A stretch of DNA of 19,490 nucleotides from JBDTGE01 sp050742975 (GTDB taxonomy: Bacteria > Actinomycetota > Actinomycetes > Mycobacteriales > Jatrophihabitantaceae). Positions 7,288 to 15,381 of the stretch are shown piece by piece. Location: positions 1 through 19,490 of the forward strand of contig JBOGDQ010000065.1 of assembly GCA_050742975.1 (NCBI GenBank), written 5' to 3'. Within the stretch, counting starts at the first letter, position 1; each line of letters begins with the position of its first letter. A program made the position numbers and the translations under genes. Under the pieces are notes generated by a model. The model made no database searches. It was not told the DNA's origin and saw only the letters and a list, made by a program, of their open reading frames with translations.

Positions 7288-8277
7288 ATGACCCACCTCA
7301 CCGGAACCGCGATCGGGCTCGACGGCGCCGCGGCGGCACCGAGGCCAGATGGCGAGGGTGATCCGCGGGCGGTCCCGGTCCGGCATCCCGGCCGCTGGCT
7401 CGCCATGCTGGTCGTGCTGCTGCTCGCGATCATGCTCGGGCACTCGCTCGCCACGAACCGGAACTTCCAGTGGCACGTCGTCGGCGAGTACCTGTTCTCC
7501 ACGGTGATCGTGAACGGGCTGCTGCTCACTCTCGAACTGACGGTGATCGCGATGCTGGCCGGGATCGTCCTCGGCGTCATTGCCGCACTGATGCGCCTGT
7601 CCCCGAATCCGATCGTCTCCGGCGCCGGTGGGCTGTACGTCTGGTTCTTCCGCGGCACGCCGGTGTACGTGCAGATCCTGTTCTGGTACAACGTGAGCGC
7701 CCTGTACCCGCGACTCTCGCTCGGGATCCCCTTCGGCCCCGAATTCGTGCACGGCAGCGTCAACAGCATCATCACTGCGCTCACCGCTGCCTGCCTCGCG
7801 CTCGGGCTGAACGAGGGCGCCTACATGGCTGAGATCGTGCGCGCCGGGCTGCTGTCCGTGGACGCCGGGCAGACCGAGGCCGCGCAAGCTCTCGGCATGT
7901 CCCGCGCCCTGACGATGCGGCTGATCGTTCTTCCCCAGGCGATGCGGATCATCATCCCGCCGACCGGCAACGAGACGATCGGAATGCTGAAGACCACCTC
8001 GCTGGTCAGCATCATCGCGGTCTCCGAACTGCTGCGTGCTGCGCAGAACGTGTACTCGCGCACCTACCAGACGATCCCGCTGCTGATCGTGGCCAGCATC
8101 TGGTACATCACGATCACCACCGTCCTGTCCATCGGCCAGTTCTACATCGAGCGACGCTTCGCCCGCGGCGCGGCGCGGGCGAGTTTGCAGGGGCCGCTGC
8201 TGAGCCTGGCGCGCGGGTTGCTCGCTGTACCAGGGCGCAAGCGCGCGATCGAGCCGGTGAGCGGCGCCGCCTCATGA
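7288..8277 (+). CDS. Amino-acid ABC importer, permease (HisM/GlnP type)
   Basis: A 329-residue inner-membrane permease. An N-terminal cytoplasmic extension of about 35 residues precedes the first membrane helix (WLAMLVVLLLAIMLG). The family helices follow, including LLLTLELTVIAMLAGIVLGVI and the segment with FFRGTPVYVQILFWY. The ATPase-contact EAA loop reads EAAQALGMSRALTMRLIVLPQA. It is the only permease in this operon, so the channel is probably a homodimer. GGGAG lies upstream of the ATG at 7288. The stop overlaps the ATPase start by ATGA, which indicates coupled translation. The assignment to the polar amino-acid uptake family is firm. Confidence 0.93.
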   Translation: MTHLTGTAIGLDGAAAAPRPDGEGDPRAVPVRHPGRWLAMLVVLLLAIMLGHSLATNRNFQWHVVGEYLFSTVIVNGLLLTLELTVIAMLAGIVLGVIAALMRLSPNPIVSGAGGLYVWFFRGTPVYVQILFWYNVSALYPRLSLGIPFGPEFVHGSVNSIITALTAACLALGLNEGAYMAEIVRAGLLSVDAGQTEAAQALGMSRALTMRLIVLPQAMRIIIPPTGNETIGMLKTTSLVSIIAVSELLRAAQNVYSRTYQTIPLLIVASIWYITITTVLSIGQFYIERRFARGAARASLQGPLLSLARGLLAVPGRKRAIEPVSGAAS

Positions 8278-9062
8278 ACGCCGGCACGACCGGACTCGAA
8301 CCCACCTGCATGGTCCGAGCCGAACGGGTACGCAAGAGCTTCGCGCATGTACCGGTCCTGCGCGGCATCGACCTCGACGTTCACCGCGGCCAGGTGACGT
8401 GCCTGATCGGCGCCTCGGGTTCGGGCAAGACGACCCTGCTCCGCTGCGTCAACCACCTGGAGAAGATCGACGGCGGACGGCTCTGGGTGGACGGCGAACT
8501 CGTCGGCTACCGGACCCACCGCGGGCGGCTGCACGAGCTGCGCGATCGTGACATCTGCCAGAAGCGGGCCGAGATCGGCATGGTGTTCCAGCACTTCAAC
8601 CTGTTCCCGCACCTGACGGTGCTCAGCAACGTCATCCAGGCGCCGGTCCGGGTGCTCCGCCGCGACCGCGAACAGACAGTCCAGCAAGCCCGGACGCTCC
8701 TGGACAGGGTGGGGTTGGGCACCAAGTGCGACGCCTACCCCCGGCACCTGTCCGGCGGGCAGCAACAACGGGTCGCGATCGCCCGGGCACTGGCCATGAA
8801 ACCCAAGCTGATGCTGTTCGACGAACCCACCTCCGCCCTCGACCCCGAACTCGTCGGCGAGGTGCTCGACGTGATGCGCGATCTGGCCGCAACCGGCATG
8901 ACGATGATCATCGCCACCCACGAGATGGGATTTGCGCGGGAGGTCGCCGACCAACTCATCTACATGGACGGCGGCGTCATCGTCGAACAGGGCAACCCCC
9001 GCGACCTGCTCGCCAACCCGAAGCAGGACCGCACCAAGGCGTTCCTGTCCAAGGTGCTCTGA
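8274..9062 (+). CDS. Amino-acid ABC importer, ATP-binding protein (GlnQ/HisP type)
   Basis: A 262-residue ABC ATPase of the polar amino-acid class. Walker A is GASGSGKT (residues 46-53), the Q-loop segment is MVFQHFNLFPHLTVLSNV, the ABC signature is LSGGQQQR (159-166), Walker B is LMLFDEPTSALD (179-190), and the switch histidine lies in ATHEMGFAREVAD. FNLFPH and THEMGFA are hallmarks of the GlnQ/HisP group. The start overlaps the permease stop by 4 nt; an alternative ATG at 8310 would shorten it by 12 residues. It is the last gene of the decarboxylase operon. The 111 bp that follow hold no strong terminator hairpin but do carry the promoter region of the peptide importer. Confidence 0.95.
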   Translation: MNAGTTGLEPTCMVRAERVRKSFAHVPVLRGIDLDVHRGQVTCLIGASGSGKTTLLRCVNHLEKIDGGRLWVDGELVGYRTHRGRLHELRDRDICQKRAEIGMVFQHFNLFPHLTVLSNVIQAPVRVLRRDREQTVQQARTLLDRVGLGTKCDAYPRHLSGGQQQRVAIARALAMKPKLMLFDEPTSALDPELVGEVLDVMRDLAATGMTMIIATHEMGFAREVADQLIYMDGGVIVEQGNPRDLLANPKQDRTKAFLSKVL

Positions 9063-9139
9063 CCTGCGTGGTCCGGCGAGGTCGAGACCGGGCAGGTGAC
9101 GGGTAGACGCGGCCACGTTCTTGTCGTACAGTCACCAAC

Positions 9140-9158
9140 TTAGTAACTTCTTTACGAA
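9140..9158 (+). promoter_or_regulatory. Candidate TetR operator upstream of the peptide-importer operon
   Basis: TTAGTAA-CTTCT-TTACGAA is a 19-bp inverted repeat with six of seven arm pairs matched, ending 15 bp before the lipoprotein ATG. The tetR/peptidase region (16220-16238) holds a related site; read in opposite orientation, 13 of 19 bases agree. A weak promoter-like pair, TTGTCG (9121-9126) and TAACTT (9144-9149) with a 17-bp spacer, would put the site over the -10 box, as expected for repression. The Shine-Dalgarno GGAGG is at 9165-9169. Confidence 0.5.
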
Positions 9159-9173
9159 TCTCTCGGAGGCGAT

Positions 9174-10736
9174 ATGAAGCTTGGGGGGCGCGTGGGGCGC
9201 GGCTGGATGCTTGCGTTGCCCCTGGCGGTCGTGATCGCGGCCGCGACGGCCTGCAACGGGCCGGGCGGGTCGGGCAGCCCGGCGTCGGATGGTTCCGGTG
9301 GTGGCAAGCCGGTGCGTGGCGGTAGCGCGACGATCGCGATCGGCAGTGCCATCGACAGCTGGAATCCGCAGCTGGCCGAGTTGACGGTCAGCTACGAGGT
9401 GTTCCCGCAGGTGTACGGCACGCTGCTGCGCCCGGAGCCGGGCGGGGAGAAGTTGCTTCCGGGACTGGCGTCCTCCTACAAGTACGACGCCGCCTCCAAG
9501 ACGATCACCTTCACGATCGATCCGCGCGCGAAGTTCAGCAACGGTTCGCCCGTCACGTCCGCCGACGTCAAGTTCTCCTTCGGCCTCTGGCGGGCCGGCG
9601 CGATCTACGGCAGCTACTACGCATCGGTGCGCTCGGTCACGACGCCGGACCCGCAGACAGCCGTCTTCCACCTGTCCGAGCCTGACGTCACCCTGCCCGG
9701 CATCCTGGCGACCACGGGCGCTGCGATCTTCCCGAACAACTACGGTGGGCAATCGGCGGGCGCCTACTGGAAGAAGCCGGTCAGCGCCGGCCCCTTCGAG
9801 ATCGCCAGCCAGGTGACCGGGCAGTCCATCAGCCTGGTCCGCAACCCGTACTACTACCGGAGGGGCCTGCCGCACCTGGACAAGATCAACTTCCATGTGG
9901 TCACCGACGACAACCAGAACCTGCTGCAGTTCGAGAGCGGGGCGGTGGACATCGTGGACAACCTCAACACCGCGGTCGCCGCACAGTACCCACAGAACAC
10001 GGTCGTCCGGTCGCCGTCGTCGGGTGTGAGCGTGCTGATCACCCAGACCAAAGTGGCGCCCACCGACAACGTGGACTTCCGCAGGGCGCTGTCGCTGGCG
10101 CTCGACTACAAGGGCCTGCTCGCCGGCGGGTACGGCGGCGAGGGCATACCTGCCACGTCCCTGCTGCCGCAGGTGGTTCCCGGCGTCGCGCCCTGCGACG
10201 ACTGCGAATGGGGCAAGACGGACCTGGCTCAGGCCAAGCAGCTCGTCGCGACGTCGGGCTACGCCGGCCAAACGCTGGAGATCCTGGTCGCCACTGCCTC
10301 GCCCGAGCAGCTCGCCGCCCAGGCGATGGTGCCGATGCTGGCCAAGGCCGGCATCAAGGCTTCGGTGACCTCGGTACCGCTCAGCACCCAGATAGATCGT
10401 CTGGGCAAGGGCAACTTCCAGTTGGCGATGCTCTCGGCCAGCGCGCTGGCACACACCCCGCTGGACCCGCTCGGCCTGATCGCCGGGACCGACTTCATGT
10501 TCTCGAAGGCGGACGTGTCGGCCGCGAACGCTGCCGTGAAGGCCATCCACGCCGCCTCGACGCAGGCCCAGGTCACTGCGGCGGTGAAGACGTTCGAGCA
10601 GTCCGCCTACGACAGCGCGGCGGTGATCCCGCTCGTCGTCCCGAACGCCGACTACGCGGTGTCGAGCAAGGTGCACGGATTCAAGCCGGATCCGTACCTG
10701 GAGTACGTGGCGGACGAGCTGTGGGTCACGCACTAA
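9174..10736 (+). CDS. Peptide ABC importer, substrate-binding lipoprotein (SBP_bac_5)
   Basis: A 520-residue family 5 solute-binding protein. The signal peptide ends at Cys27 in AATAC; Ala at -3 is less usual than Leu, but the Gly/Ser-rich linker afterwards fits a lipoprotein. The mature domain begins GGSATIAIGSAIDSWNPQ and contains the family-typical block TITFTIDPRAKFSNGSPVTSADVKFSF, then the NPYYYRRGLPHLDKI segment. Family 5 proteins capture di- or oligopeptides, and sometimes nickel or other solutes. GGAGG stands 4 nt before the ATG. It heads the operon with two permeases and two ATPases. Peptide is the best guess at cargo because two peptidase-like enzymes lie downstream and share a putative operator. 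The exact ligand is unknown. Confidence 0.93.
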   Translation: MKLGGRVGRGWMLALPLAVVIAAATACNGPGGSGSPASDGSGGGKPVRGGSATIAIGSAIDSWNPQLAELTVSYEVFPQVYGTLLRPEPGGEKLLPGLASSYKYDAASKTITFTIDPRAKFSNGSPVTSADVKFSFGLWRAGAIYGSYYASVRSVTTPDPQTAVFHLSEPDVTLPGILATTGAAIFPNNYGGQSAGAYWKKPVSAGPFEIASQVTGQSISLVRNPYYYRRGLPHLDKINFHVVTDDNQNLLQFESGAVDIVDNLNTAVAAQYPQNTVVRSPSSGVSVLITQTKVAPTDNVDFRRALSLALDYKGLLAGGYGGEGIPATSLLPQVVPGVAPCDDCEWGKTDLAQAKQLVATSGYAGQTLEILVATASPEQLAAQAMVPMLAKAGIKASVTSVPLSTQIDRLGKGNFQLAMLSASALAHTPLDPLGLIAGTDFMFSKADVSAANAAVKAIHAASTQAQVTAAVKTFEQSAYDSAAVIPLVVPNADYAVSSKVHGFKPDPYLEYVADELWVTH

Positions 10737-10779
10737 CCTGGCCCTGGCCCTGGGCCGGACGGCACGGTGAGGCGGCAGC

Positions 10780-11718
10780 ATGAGACACCTCAGGGGCGTG
10801 ATCAGCAAGCTGGCCCAGCTGATCCTCGTGCTGCTGGCCGTCACCCTCGTCGTCTTCGTGCTGACCCAGGTCGCGCCTGGCGACGCGGCTCGACTGCGGT
10901 TGGGCCCGCGGGCGCCGCAGGCCGCTGTCGACGCGCTGCGCCGGCAACTCGGACTCGATCACAGCCTGCCGGTGCAGTACCTGGATTACCTGTCGAAGGT
11001 GCTGCACGGCAACCTCGGAACCTCGGTCGACGGGCAGCGCGTCACGGACCTCATCGCGCAGCGGCTGTCCGACACGTGCTGGCTGCTGCTGGGCACCCTG
11101 CTGCTGTCGGTGGTGCTGGCGCTCGGCCTGGCCTGGACGGCGGCGTGGTACCGCGATCGCGCCGTCGACCACGGGCTGCGCCTGGTCGTCCTGCTCGCGC
11201 TGTTCCTTCCGACGTTCTGGGTCGGGTTTCTGCTGCTGCGCCTGCTCGCCATCCCGACGGGCTGGTTCCCGGTCGCCGGCCTCGGCACGGGCCCGGGCGC
11301 GCTGCTCCGCTCACTCGTGCTGCCGTCTGTCACCGGCGCGATCGCACTGACGCCGGTTCTCGTGCGTAGCCTGCGCTCCAGCCTTGTCGAGGTACTCGAC
11401 TCCGAGTACATCGCGGTCGCGAAGTCCCTGGGTATCCACGGACCGCAACTGGTGTTCAAGCACGTCATGCGCAACGCGCTCGGCCCGGTCATCACGCTGC
11501 TGGCGCTCAACGTCGGCTACCTGTTCTTCGGTGTCGTCATCCTGGAAGCCACCTTCGACGTTCCCGGGCTCGGCAGCGCGCTGGTCACGGCGTCGGCGAG
11601 CAAGGATGTCTTCGTCGTTCAGGGCATCACCCTGGTCTTCGCGGTGGGGGTGGTGGTGGCCAACTTCATCGGTGAAGCGATCGTCACCGCATTGGACCCG
11701 AAGGCGGCAGCGGCATGA
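10780..11718 (+). CDS. Peptide ABC importer, permease 1 (DppB/OppB type)
   Basis: A 312-residue membrane protein of the DppB family. The first membrane helix (LILVLLAVTLVVFVLTQVAPGDAA) carries the typical APGD ending. The extracytoplasmic part contains LRRQLGLDHSLPVQYLDYL and HGNLGTS, both standard DppB landmarks. The EAA loop that contacts the ATPases reads SEYIAVAKSLGIHGPQLVFK. The ATG follows GAGGCGG and lies 43 bp after the lipoprotein gene. The stop overlaps the next permease start (ATGA). It pairs with the DppC-type protein to form the channel. Nothing is missing compared with the family. Confidence 0.94.
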   Translation: MRHLRGVISKLAQLILVLLAVTLVVFVLTQVAPGDAARLRLGPRAPQAAVDALRRQLGLDHSLPVQYLDYLSKVLHGNLGTSVDGQRVTDLIAQRLSDTCWLLLGTLLLSVVLALGLAWTAAWYRDRAVDHGLRLVVLLALFLPTFWVGFLLLRLLAIPTGWFPVAGLGTGPGALLRSLVLPSVTGAIALTPVLVRSLRSSLVEVLDSEYIAVAKSLGIHGPQLVFKHVMRNALGPVITLLALNVGYLFFGVVILEATFDVPGLGSALVTASASKDVFVVQGITLVFAVGVVVANFIGEAIVTALDPKAAAA

Positions 11719-12602
11719 GCATCGCCCTGACCGCACACGAAGACGACGTGCCGACCCTGGCGCGCCGACCGCGGCACCGTCGCGGTGACGGCAAGATCGC
11801 GTGCGGCGCCGTCGTCGTCGCCCTGTTCGTGTTCGCGGGCATCTTCGCACCACTGCTCACCAGCGGGCATCCGGAAGCGCAGGATCTGCTGCACCGCCTG
11901 GCCAAACCGTCGGGTGCCCATCTGCTCGGCACCGACCAACTCGGCCGTGACGTGTGGACCCGGCTGGTCTACGCGATACGGGTGGACCTGACCGTGGGCC
12001 TTCTCGGCACCCTCATCCCGGCGGTTCTGGGCAGCCTGATCGGCATCGCCGCAGGCTTCGGCGGCCGATTCGTGGACGCGGCCATCATGCGGATCTCCGA
12101 CGTGGTCGTCTCGTTCCCGCTGTTCATCTTCTTCATCGCCCTGCTCGGCCTCGTGGGACCCGGGCACGGCTGGCTCTTCCTCGGCCCGGGCGAGGTGCCG
12201 ATCATCATCGGCTTCACGCTGATCTCCTGGATCGTCTACGCGCGCCTGCTGCGAACCGAGATCCGCCGCGTACGCACCATGGACTACGTACGGGCGGCCA
12301 CGACCGGTGGTCTGCCTCGACGCCGCATCATCCTGTGGCACGTCCTGCCGAACGCGCTCGGACAGACCGTCGTGTACGTGTTCGTCGACGTGGGGCTCGC
12401 CATGCTGGCGCTGGCGACGCTGTCCTTTCTCGGCGTCGGCATCCCGATCGGAACCGCCGAATGGGGTGCGATGATCAACTCCGGGCAGAGTCTGCTGCAA
12501 CACGACTGGTGGCTGGTCGCCGCGCCGGGCCTGGCGATCGCGCTGCTGGCGATGGGACTGGCCCTGATCGGCGACGGCCTCGACGATCGGCTCAAGGCGT
12601 GA
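11715..12602 (+). CDS. Peptide ABC importer, permease 2 (DppC/OppC type)
   Basis: A 295-residue membrane protein of the DppC family. An N-terminal cytoplasmic tail of about 30 residues leads to the first helix (IACGAVVVALFVFAGIFAPL). The diagnostic motif HLLGTDQLGRDVWTRL follows, then several helices and the EAA loop MDYVRAATTGGLPRRRIILW. The C-terminal block with LSFLGVGIP, EWGAMI and WWLVAAPGLAI is canonical. It overlaps the DppB-type gene by ATGA and the following ATPase by GTGA, so the permease and ATPase genes are translationally coupled. Confidence 0.95.
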   Translation: MSIALTAHEDDVPTLARRPRHRRGDGKIACGAVVVALFVFAGIFAPLLTSGHPEAQDLLHRLAKPSGAHLLGTDQLGRDVWTRLVYAIRVDLTVGLLGTLIPAVLGSLIGIAAGFGGRFVDAAIMRISDVVVSFPLFIFFIALLGLVGPGHGWLFLGPGEVPIIIGFTLISWIVYARLLRTEIRRVRTMDYVRAATTGGLPRRRIILWHVLPNALGQTVVYVFVDVGLAMLALATLSFLGVGIPIGTAEWGAMINSGQSLLQHDWWLVAAPGLAIALLAMGLALIGDGLDDRLKA

Positions 12603-13585
12603 GTACCGCCGGTCGAGTGCTCGAACTCGAGGACCTGACGGTGGGAGTCGGACGGGCCATGACGCCGGTGCTGGTGGACGGCGTCTCCCTCCACGTCAAT
12701 GCCGGCGAGTGCTTCGGGTTGGTGGGCGAGTCCGGGTCGGGAAAGAGCCTGACCCTGCGCTCGATTCTCGGATTGTTGCCCGGCTCCTTGCACCAGAAGG
12801 CGGGCGGGCTTCGATTCGCCGGTCCGGACGGCGAGCTCGCCGAGCGCGACCCGCAGACGCTGCGAGGGCACGGGGTATCCATGATCTTCCAGGAGCCGAT
12901 GAGCTCGCTCAACCCGACCATGCGGGTGGGTGATCTCGTCGCGGCAGGTGCCCGTGTCACCGGTCTGTCCCGTTCGGCAGCCGCCAGCCGCGCACTCGAG
13001 CTGCTCGCCCAAGCGGGAATCCCCGAGCCCAAGCGCCGCTATCGCAGCCACCCGCACGAGCTGTCCGGCGGCCTGCGCCAGCAGGTGATGATCGCGATGG
13101 CGCTGTCGGTCGAACCTCGGCTGCTGCTGTGTGACGAGCCGACGACCGCGCTCGATGTCACCATCCAGGACCAGATCCTGTCGCTGCTCGAGCGGTTGCG
13201 CGGCGAGCTCGGGCTCGCGTTGATCTTCGTCAGCCACGATCTGGCGGTGGTCTCGCGAATCGCGGACCGAGTGGCCGTGATGTACGCGGGCCAGATCGTC
13301 GAGCAGGGCGCGACGGACGAGGTGGTCAGCGCACCGCGGCACGCCTACACCCGTGGGCTGGTGAGTTCGATGCCGCGCGCATCCGTCCGGCTGCCCAGGC
13401 TGGCCACGATCCCAGGGTCACCGCCGACGGCCGGCCGGCTGCCGGCGGGGTGCCGCTTCGCGCCCCGGTGCGAGTTCGCCGTCGATGCCTGCCGTGCGGG
13501 GAATCCGCCGCTCGTCGAACTCGAACCCGGACGATTCACCTCGTGCATCCGGCACGCGGAGTTGCAGCTCGGACGGTCGGCATGA
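12599..13585 (+). CDS. Peptide ABC importer, ATP-binding protein 1 (DppD/OppD type)
   Basis: A 328-residue ABC ATPase. The GTG at 12599 overlaps the upstream stop as GTGA and gives a normal N-terminus. The same frame stays open far upstream to 11954, but only as a shadow of the DppC-type gene. Walker A is GESGSGKS (residues 43-50), the Q-loop is IFQEPMSSLNPTMRVG, the signature is LSGGLRQQ, Walker B is LLLCDEPTTALD, and the switch His is in FVSHDLAVV. The C-terminal peptide-transporter extension (oligo_HPY) is present, with RHAYTRGLVSSMP and the cysteine block CRFAPRCEFAVDAC. LSGGLRQQ with DEPTTALDVTIQ is typical of DppD/OppD. The stop overlaps the partner ATPase start. Confidence 0.94.
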   Translation: MSTAGRVLELEDLTVGVGRAMTPVLVDGVSLHVNAGECFGLVGESGSGKSLTLRSILGLLPGSLHQKAGGLRFAGPDGELAERDPQTLRGHGVSMIFQEPMSSLNPTMRVGDLVAAGARVTGLSRSAAASRALELLAQAGIPEPKRRYRSHPHELSGGLRQQVMIAMALSVEPRLLLCDEPTTALDVTIQDQILSLLERLRGELGLALIFVSHDLAVVSRIADRVAVMYAGQIVEQGATDEVVSAPRHAYTRGLVSSMPRASVRLPRLATIPGSPPTAGRLPAGCRFAPRCEFAVDACRAGNPPLVELEPGRFTSCIRHAELQLGRSA

Positions 13586-14574
13586 GTGCGCTGCTCGAAC
13601 TGCGGGACGTCCACGTGCACTTCGGCCTTCCGAACCCCGACGGTGGCGAGCGGTTGACCTTGCGGGCCGTCGATGGCGTGGACCTGCGCATCGATCGTTC
13701 CGAGTGCATCGGCCTGGTCGGCGAGTCCGGCTGTGGCAAGTCGACGCTCGCCAGCGTCCTGGTCGGGCTTCTCGCGCCGACCTCGGGTTCGGTCGAATTC
13801 GATGCGGGCGCGGTCTCCGCCGCCAGGTCCAGGGCAACCCGCCGACGGATCCAAATGGTGTTCCAGGACCCGGCCTCCTCCTTGAATCCGCGTCGGCGGG
13901 TGCGGTCCGTACTGGCGGAGCTGATCAAGTTCCACGACCTCGTGCCGGCGGCAGGCATGAACTCCGCCCTGCGCGGGCTGATGGAGATGGTCGGGCTGCC
14001 GGCCCGGGTGCTGGACGCACGCCCGCGCGAGCTGTCCGGTGGCCAGCGGCAGCGGGTTGCGGTGGCGCGGGCGCTGGCGGTTCAGCCGGAGGTGCTGGTG
14101 GCCGACGAGGCCGTCTCCGCCCTCGACGTGTCCGCCCAGGCAAAGGTCATCAACCTGCTGGCCGACCTGCGCAGCGAACTCGGACTGACGCTGGTGTTCA
14201 TCTCGCACGATCTCGGTGTCGTGCGAGCGCTGTGTGAGCGGGTTGTCGTGATGTACCTCGGACGCATCGTCGAGGACGCGCCGTCCGATGAGTTCTTCAA
14301 CGGCCCGCAGCATCCCTATGCACAGGCGCTGCTCCGGGCCGTGCCCGAGATCGGCCGTGCCCGATCGAGCAGCGGCCCGCAGCGACCGGTACTGGAGGGC
14401 GAGCCGGTCAGTGCGTTGTCGCTGGGGGAAGGCTGCCGGTTCCACGACCGCTGTCCGGTGTCGCTGCCCACGTGCCACACCGACGACCCGCAGCCGATCG
14501 TGGTGGGCCGACACCGCGTGGCCTGCGTGCGCGCCTTCGAGTCGGTTGCTGCGAGCGTTCCGCAGTCGGACTGA
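13582..14574 (+). CDS. Peptide ABC importer, ATP-binding protein 2 (DppF/OppF type)
   Basis: A 330-residue ABC ATPase starting at ATG 13582, which overlaps the previous stop. Walker A is GESGCGKS (residues 47-54). The Q-loop FQDPASSLNPRRRV and signature LSGGQRQR are diagnostic of DppF/OppF. Walker B reads VLVADEAVSALD, a common variant of DEPTSALD in this subgroup. The C-terminal oligo_HPY region includes HPYAQALLRAVPE and a cysteine block (GCRFHDRCPVSLPTC). It ends the plus-strand series and converges on the metallo-hydrolase gene, whose stop lies only 15 bp away. A short GAGG-AGGG-CCTC hairpin in and just past that gap is too weak to call a terminator. Confidence 0.94.
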   Translation: MSALLELRDVHVHFGLPNPDGGERLTLRAVDGVDLRIDRSECIGLVGESGCGKSTLASVLVGLLAPTSGSVEFDAGAVSAARSRATRRRIQMVFQDPASSLNPRRRVRSVLAELIKFHDLVPAAGMNSALRGLMEMVGLPARVLDARPRELSGGQRQRVAVARALAVQPEVLVADEAVSALDVSAQAKVINLLADLRSELGLTLVFISHDLGVVRALCERVVVMYLGRIVEDAPSDEFFNGPQHPYAQALLRAVPEIGRARSSSGPQRPVLEGEPVSALSLGEGCRFHDRCPVSLPTCHTDDPQPIVVGRHRVACVRAFESVAASVPQSD

Positions 14575-14589
14575 CTCACGAGGAGGGCC

Positions 14590-15378
14590 TCATCTCACCG
14601 GACGCGCACGGGTGCGTCGATACTCCTCGATCAGCTCGTGCATCCGATCCGCGCCGAACGGGTCACCATGGCCGGCGTAGATCACGTCGATCGGTAGCGG
14701 CTCAAGCTGTCCCATGGTGGACAGGTACGCCCCGACGTCACCGCTGCCAAGGTCATCCAGCAGCTGATCGGCTCCGCCGACGTCATAGATGACATCGCCG
14801 GAGAACAACGCGCGTGTGTCCGGCTCATACAGCGCAATGCTGCCTGGTGTGTGACCCGGCAGGTGCAGCACGCGCAGGCGCCGATCGCCCAGGTCGATCA
14901 CGTCGCCCGCGTTCAGCTCGCGCGTCACGCGCACCGAACGCAGTTCATAGTTCGCCGGGTCGTAGCCGCGGTATGGAACCGCCGCGACGAGCAGATCAGG
15001 AGGCGGCTCGGTCAACGCAGAATCACCGATGCCGAGGACGTCCACAAGCTGAGCACCGCGCAGCGTCTGGCGAAGCGGATTTGCCACCGGCTCCAACGGA
15101 TGCGCCCAGCAGTCAGCGAATTCGTAGGCCGATCCCATGTGATCGAGGTGCGCATGCGTGATGACCAGAGCGGGATCGTTCGCGAACAGATCCGGCACGG
15201 CGTCGCGAAGCGCGGCAACACCGAGTCCGGCATCCACGACCAGGTCGCGGTCCCGGCCACGTACGTGCCAGATGTTGCCGCGCACCAACGGATCGGTGTA
15301 CGGCTCGGTGATCAACGTCAGCCCGTAGCCGACCTCGCTCACGTCGAACCACGCGTCGGCTACAGGTAGCGGCCCCAT
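14590..15378 (-). CDS. Metallo-beta-lactamase-fold hydrolase, substrate unknown
   Basis: A 262-residue single-domain MBL-fold protein with a full set of metal ligands: THAHLDH (H75, H77, D79, H80), HLPGHTPGS (H176), SGD (D195) and GHGDP (H237). This makes a dinuclear zinc or iron hydrolase of the glyoxalase II/lactonase-like class likely. No substrate can be read from the sequence, and there is no signal peptide, so it should be cytosolic. Its ATG is 3 bp after the TetR stop, so the two are co-transcribed. Since TetR apparently also controls peptide genes, the hydrolase may act on a related amide, lactone or thioester, but that is conjecture. The upstream ribosome site is weak, consistent with coupling to tetR. 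Confidence 0.88.
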   Translation of the reverse strand: MGPLPVADAWFDVSEVGYGLTLITEPYTDPLVRGNIWHVRGRDRDLVVDAGLGVAALRDAVPDLFANDPALVITHAHLDHMGSAYEFADCWAHPLEPVANPLRQTLRGAQLVDVLGIGDSALTEPPPDLLVAAVPYRGYDPANYELRSVRVTRELNAGDVIDLGDRRLRVLHLPGHTPGSIALYEPDTRALFSGDVIYDVGGADQLLDDLGSGDVGAYLSTMGQLEPLPIDVIYAGHGDPFGADRMHELIEEYRRTRARPVR

Positions 15379-15381
15379 CGC

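Noticed and set aside
5031..7784. Very long open frame on the minus strand (over 900 codons)
   Set aside because: It lies opposite the decarboxylase, lipoprotein and permease genes, which carry unmistakable family motifs. Its composition is the Val/Gly/Arg/Asp/His-rich pattern that arises antisense to high-GC genes.
9061..9083. GACCT...AGGTC inverted repeat after the amino-acid ATPase as a terminator
   Set aside because: Five-base stem with a 13-base loop and no T tract; expected by chance at this GC content.
9132..10844. 570-codon open frame on the minus strand
   Set aside because: Antisense to the clear SBP_bac_5 lipoprotein gene; the translation is low in hydrophobic order and has no motifs.
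14128..14133. DEAVSALD instead of DEPTSALD in the second peptide ATPase, as a possible defect
   Set aside because: The Walker B Asp and catalytic Glu are present, and the Ala-Val variant is common in DppF/OppF-type ATPases.
14575..14600. GAGG-AGGG-CCTC hairpin between the convergent importer and hydrolase genes as a terminator
   Set aside because: The stem is only 4 bp, has no T tract and runs into the hydrolase coding end, so it is too weak to annotate.
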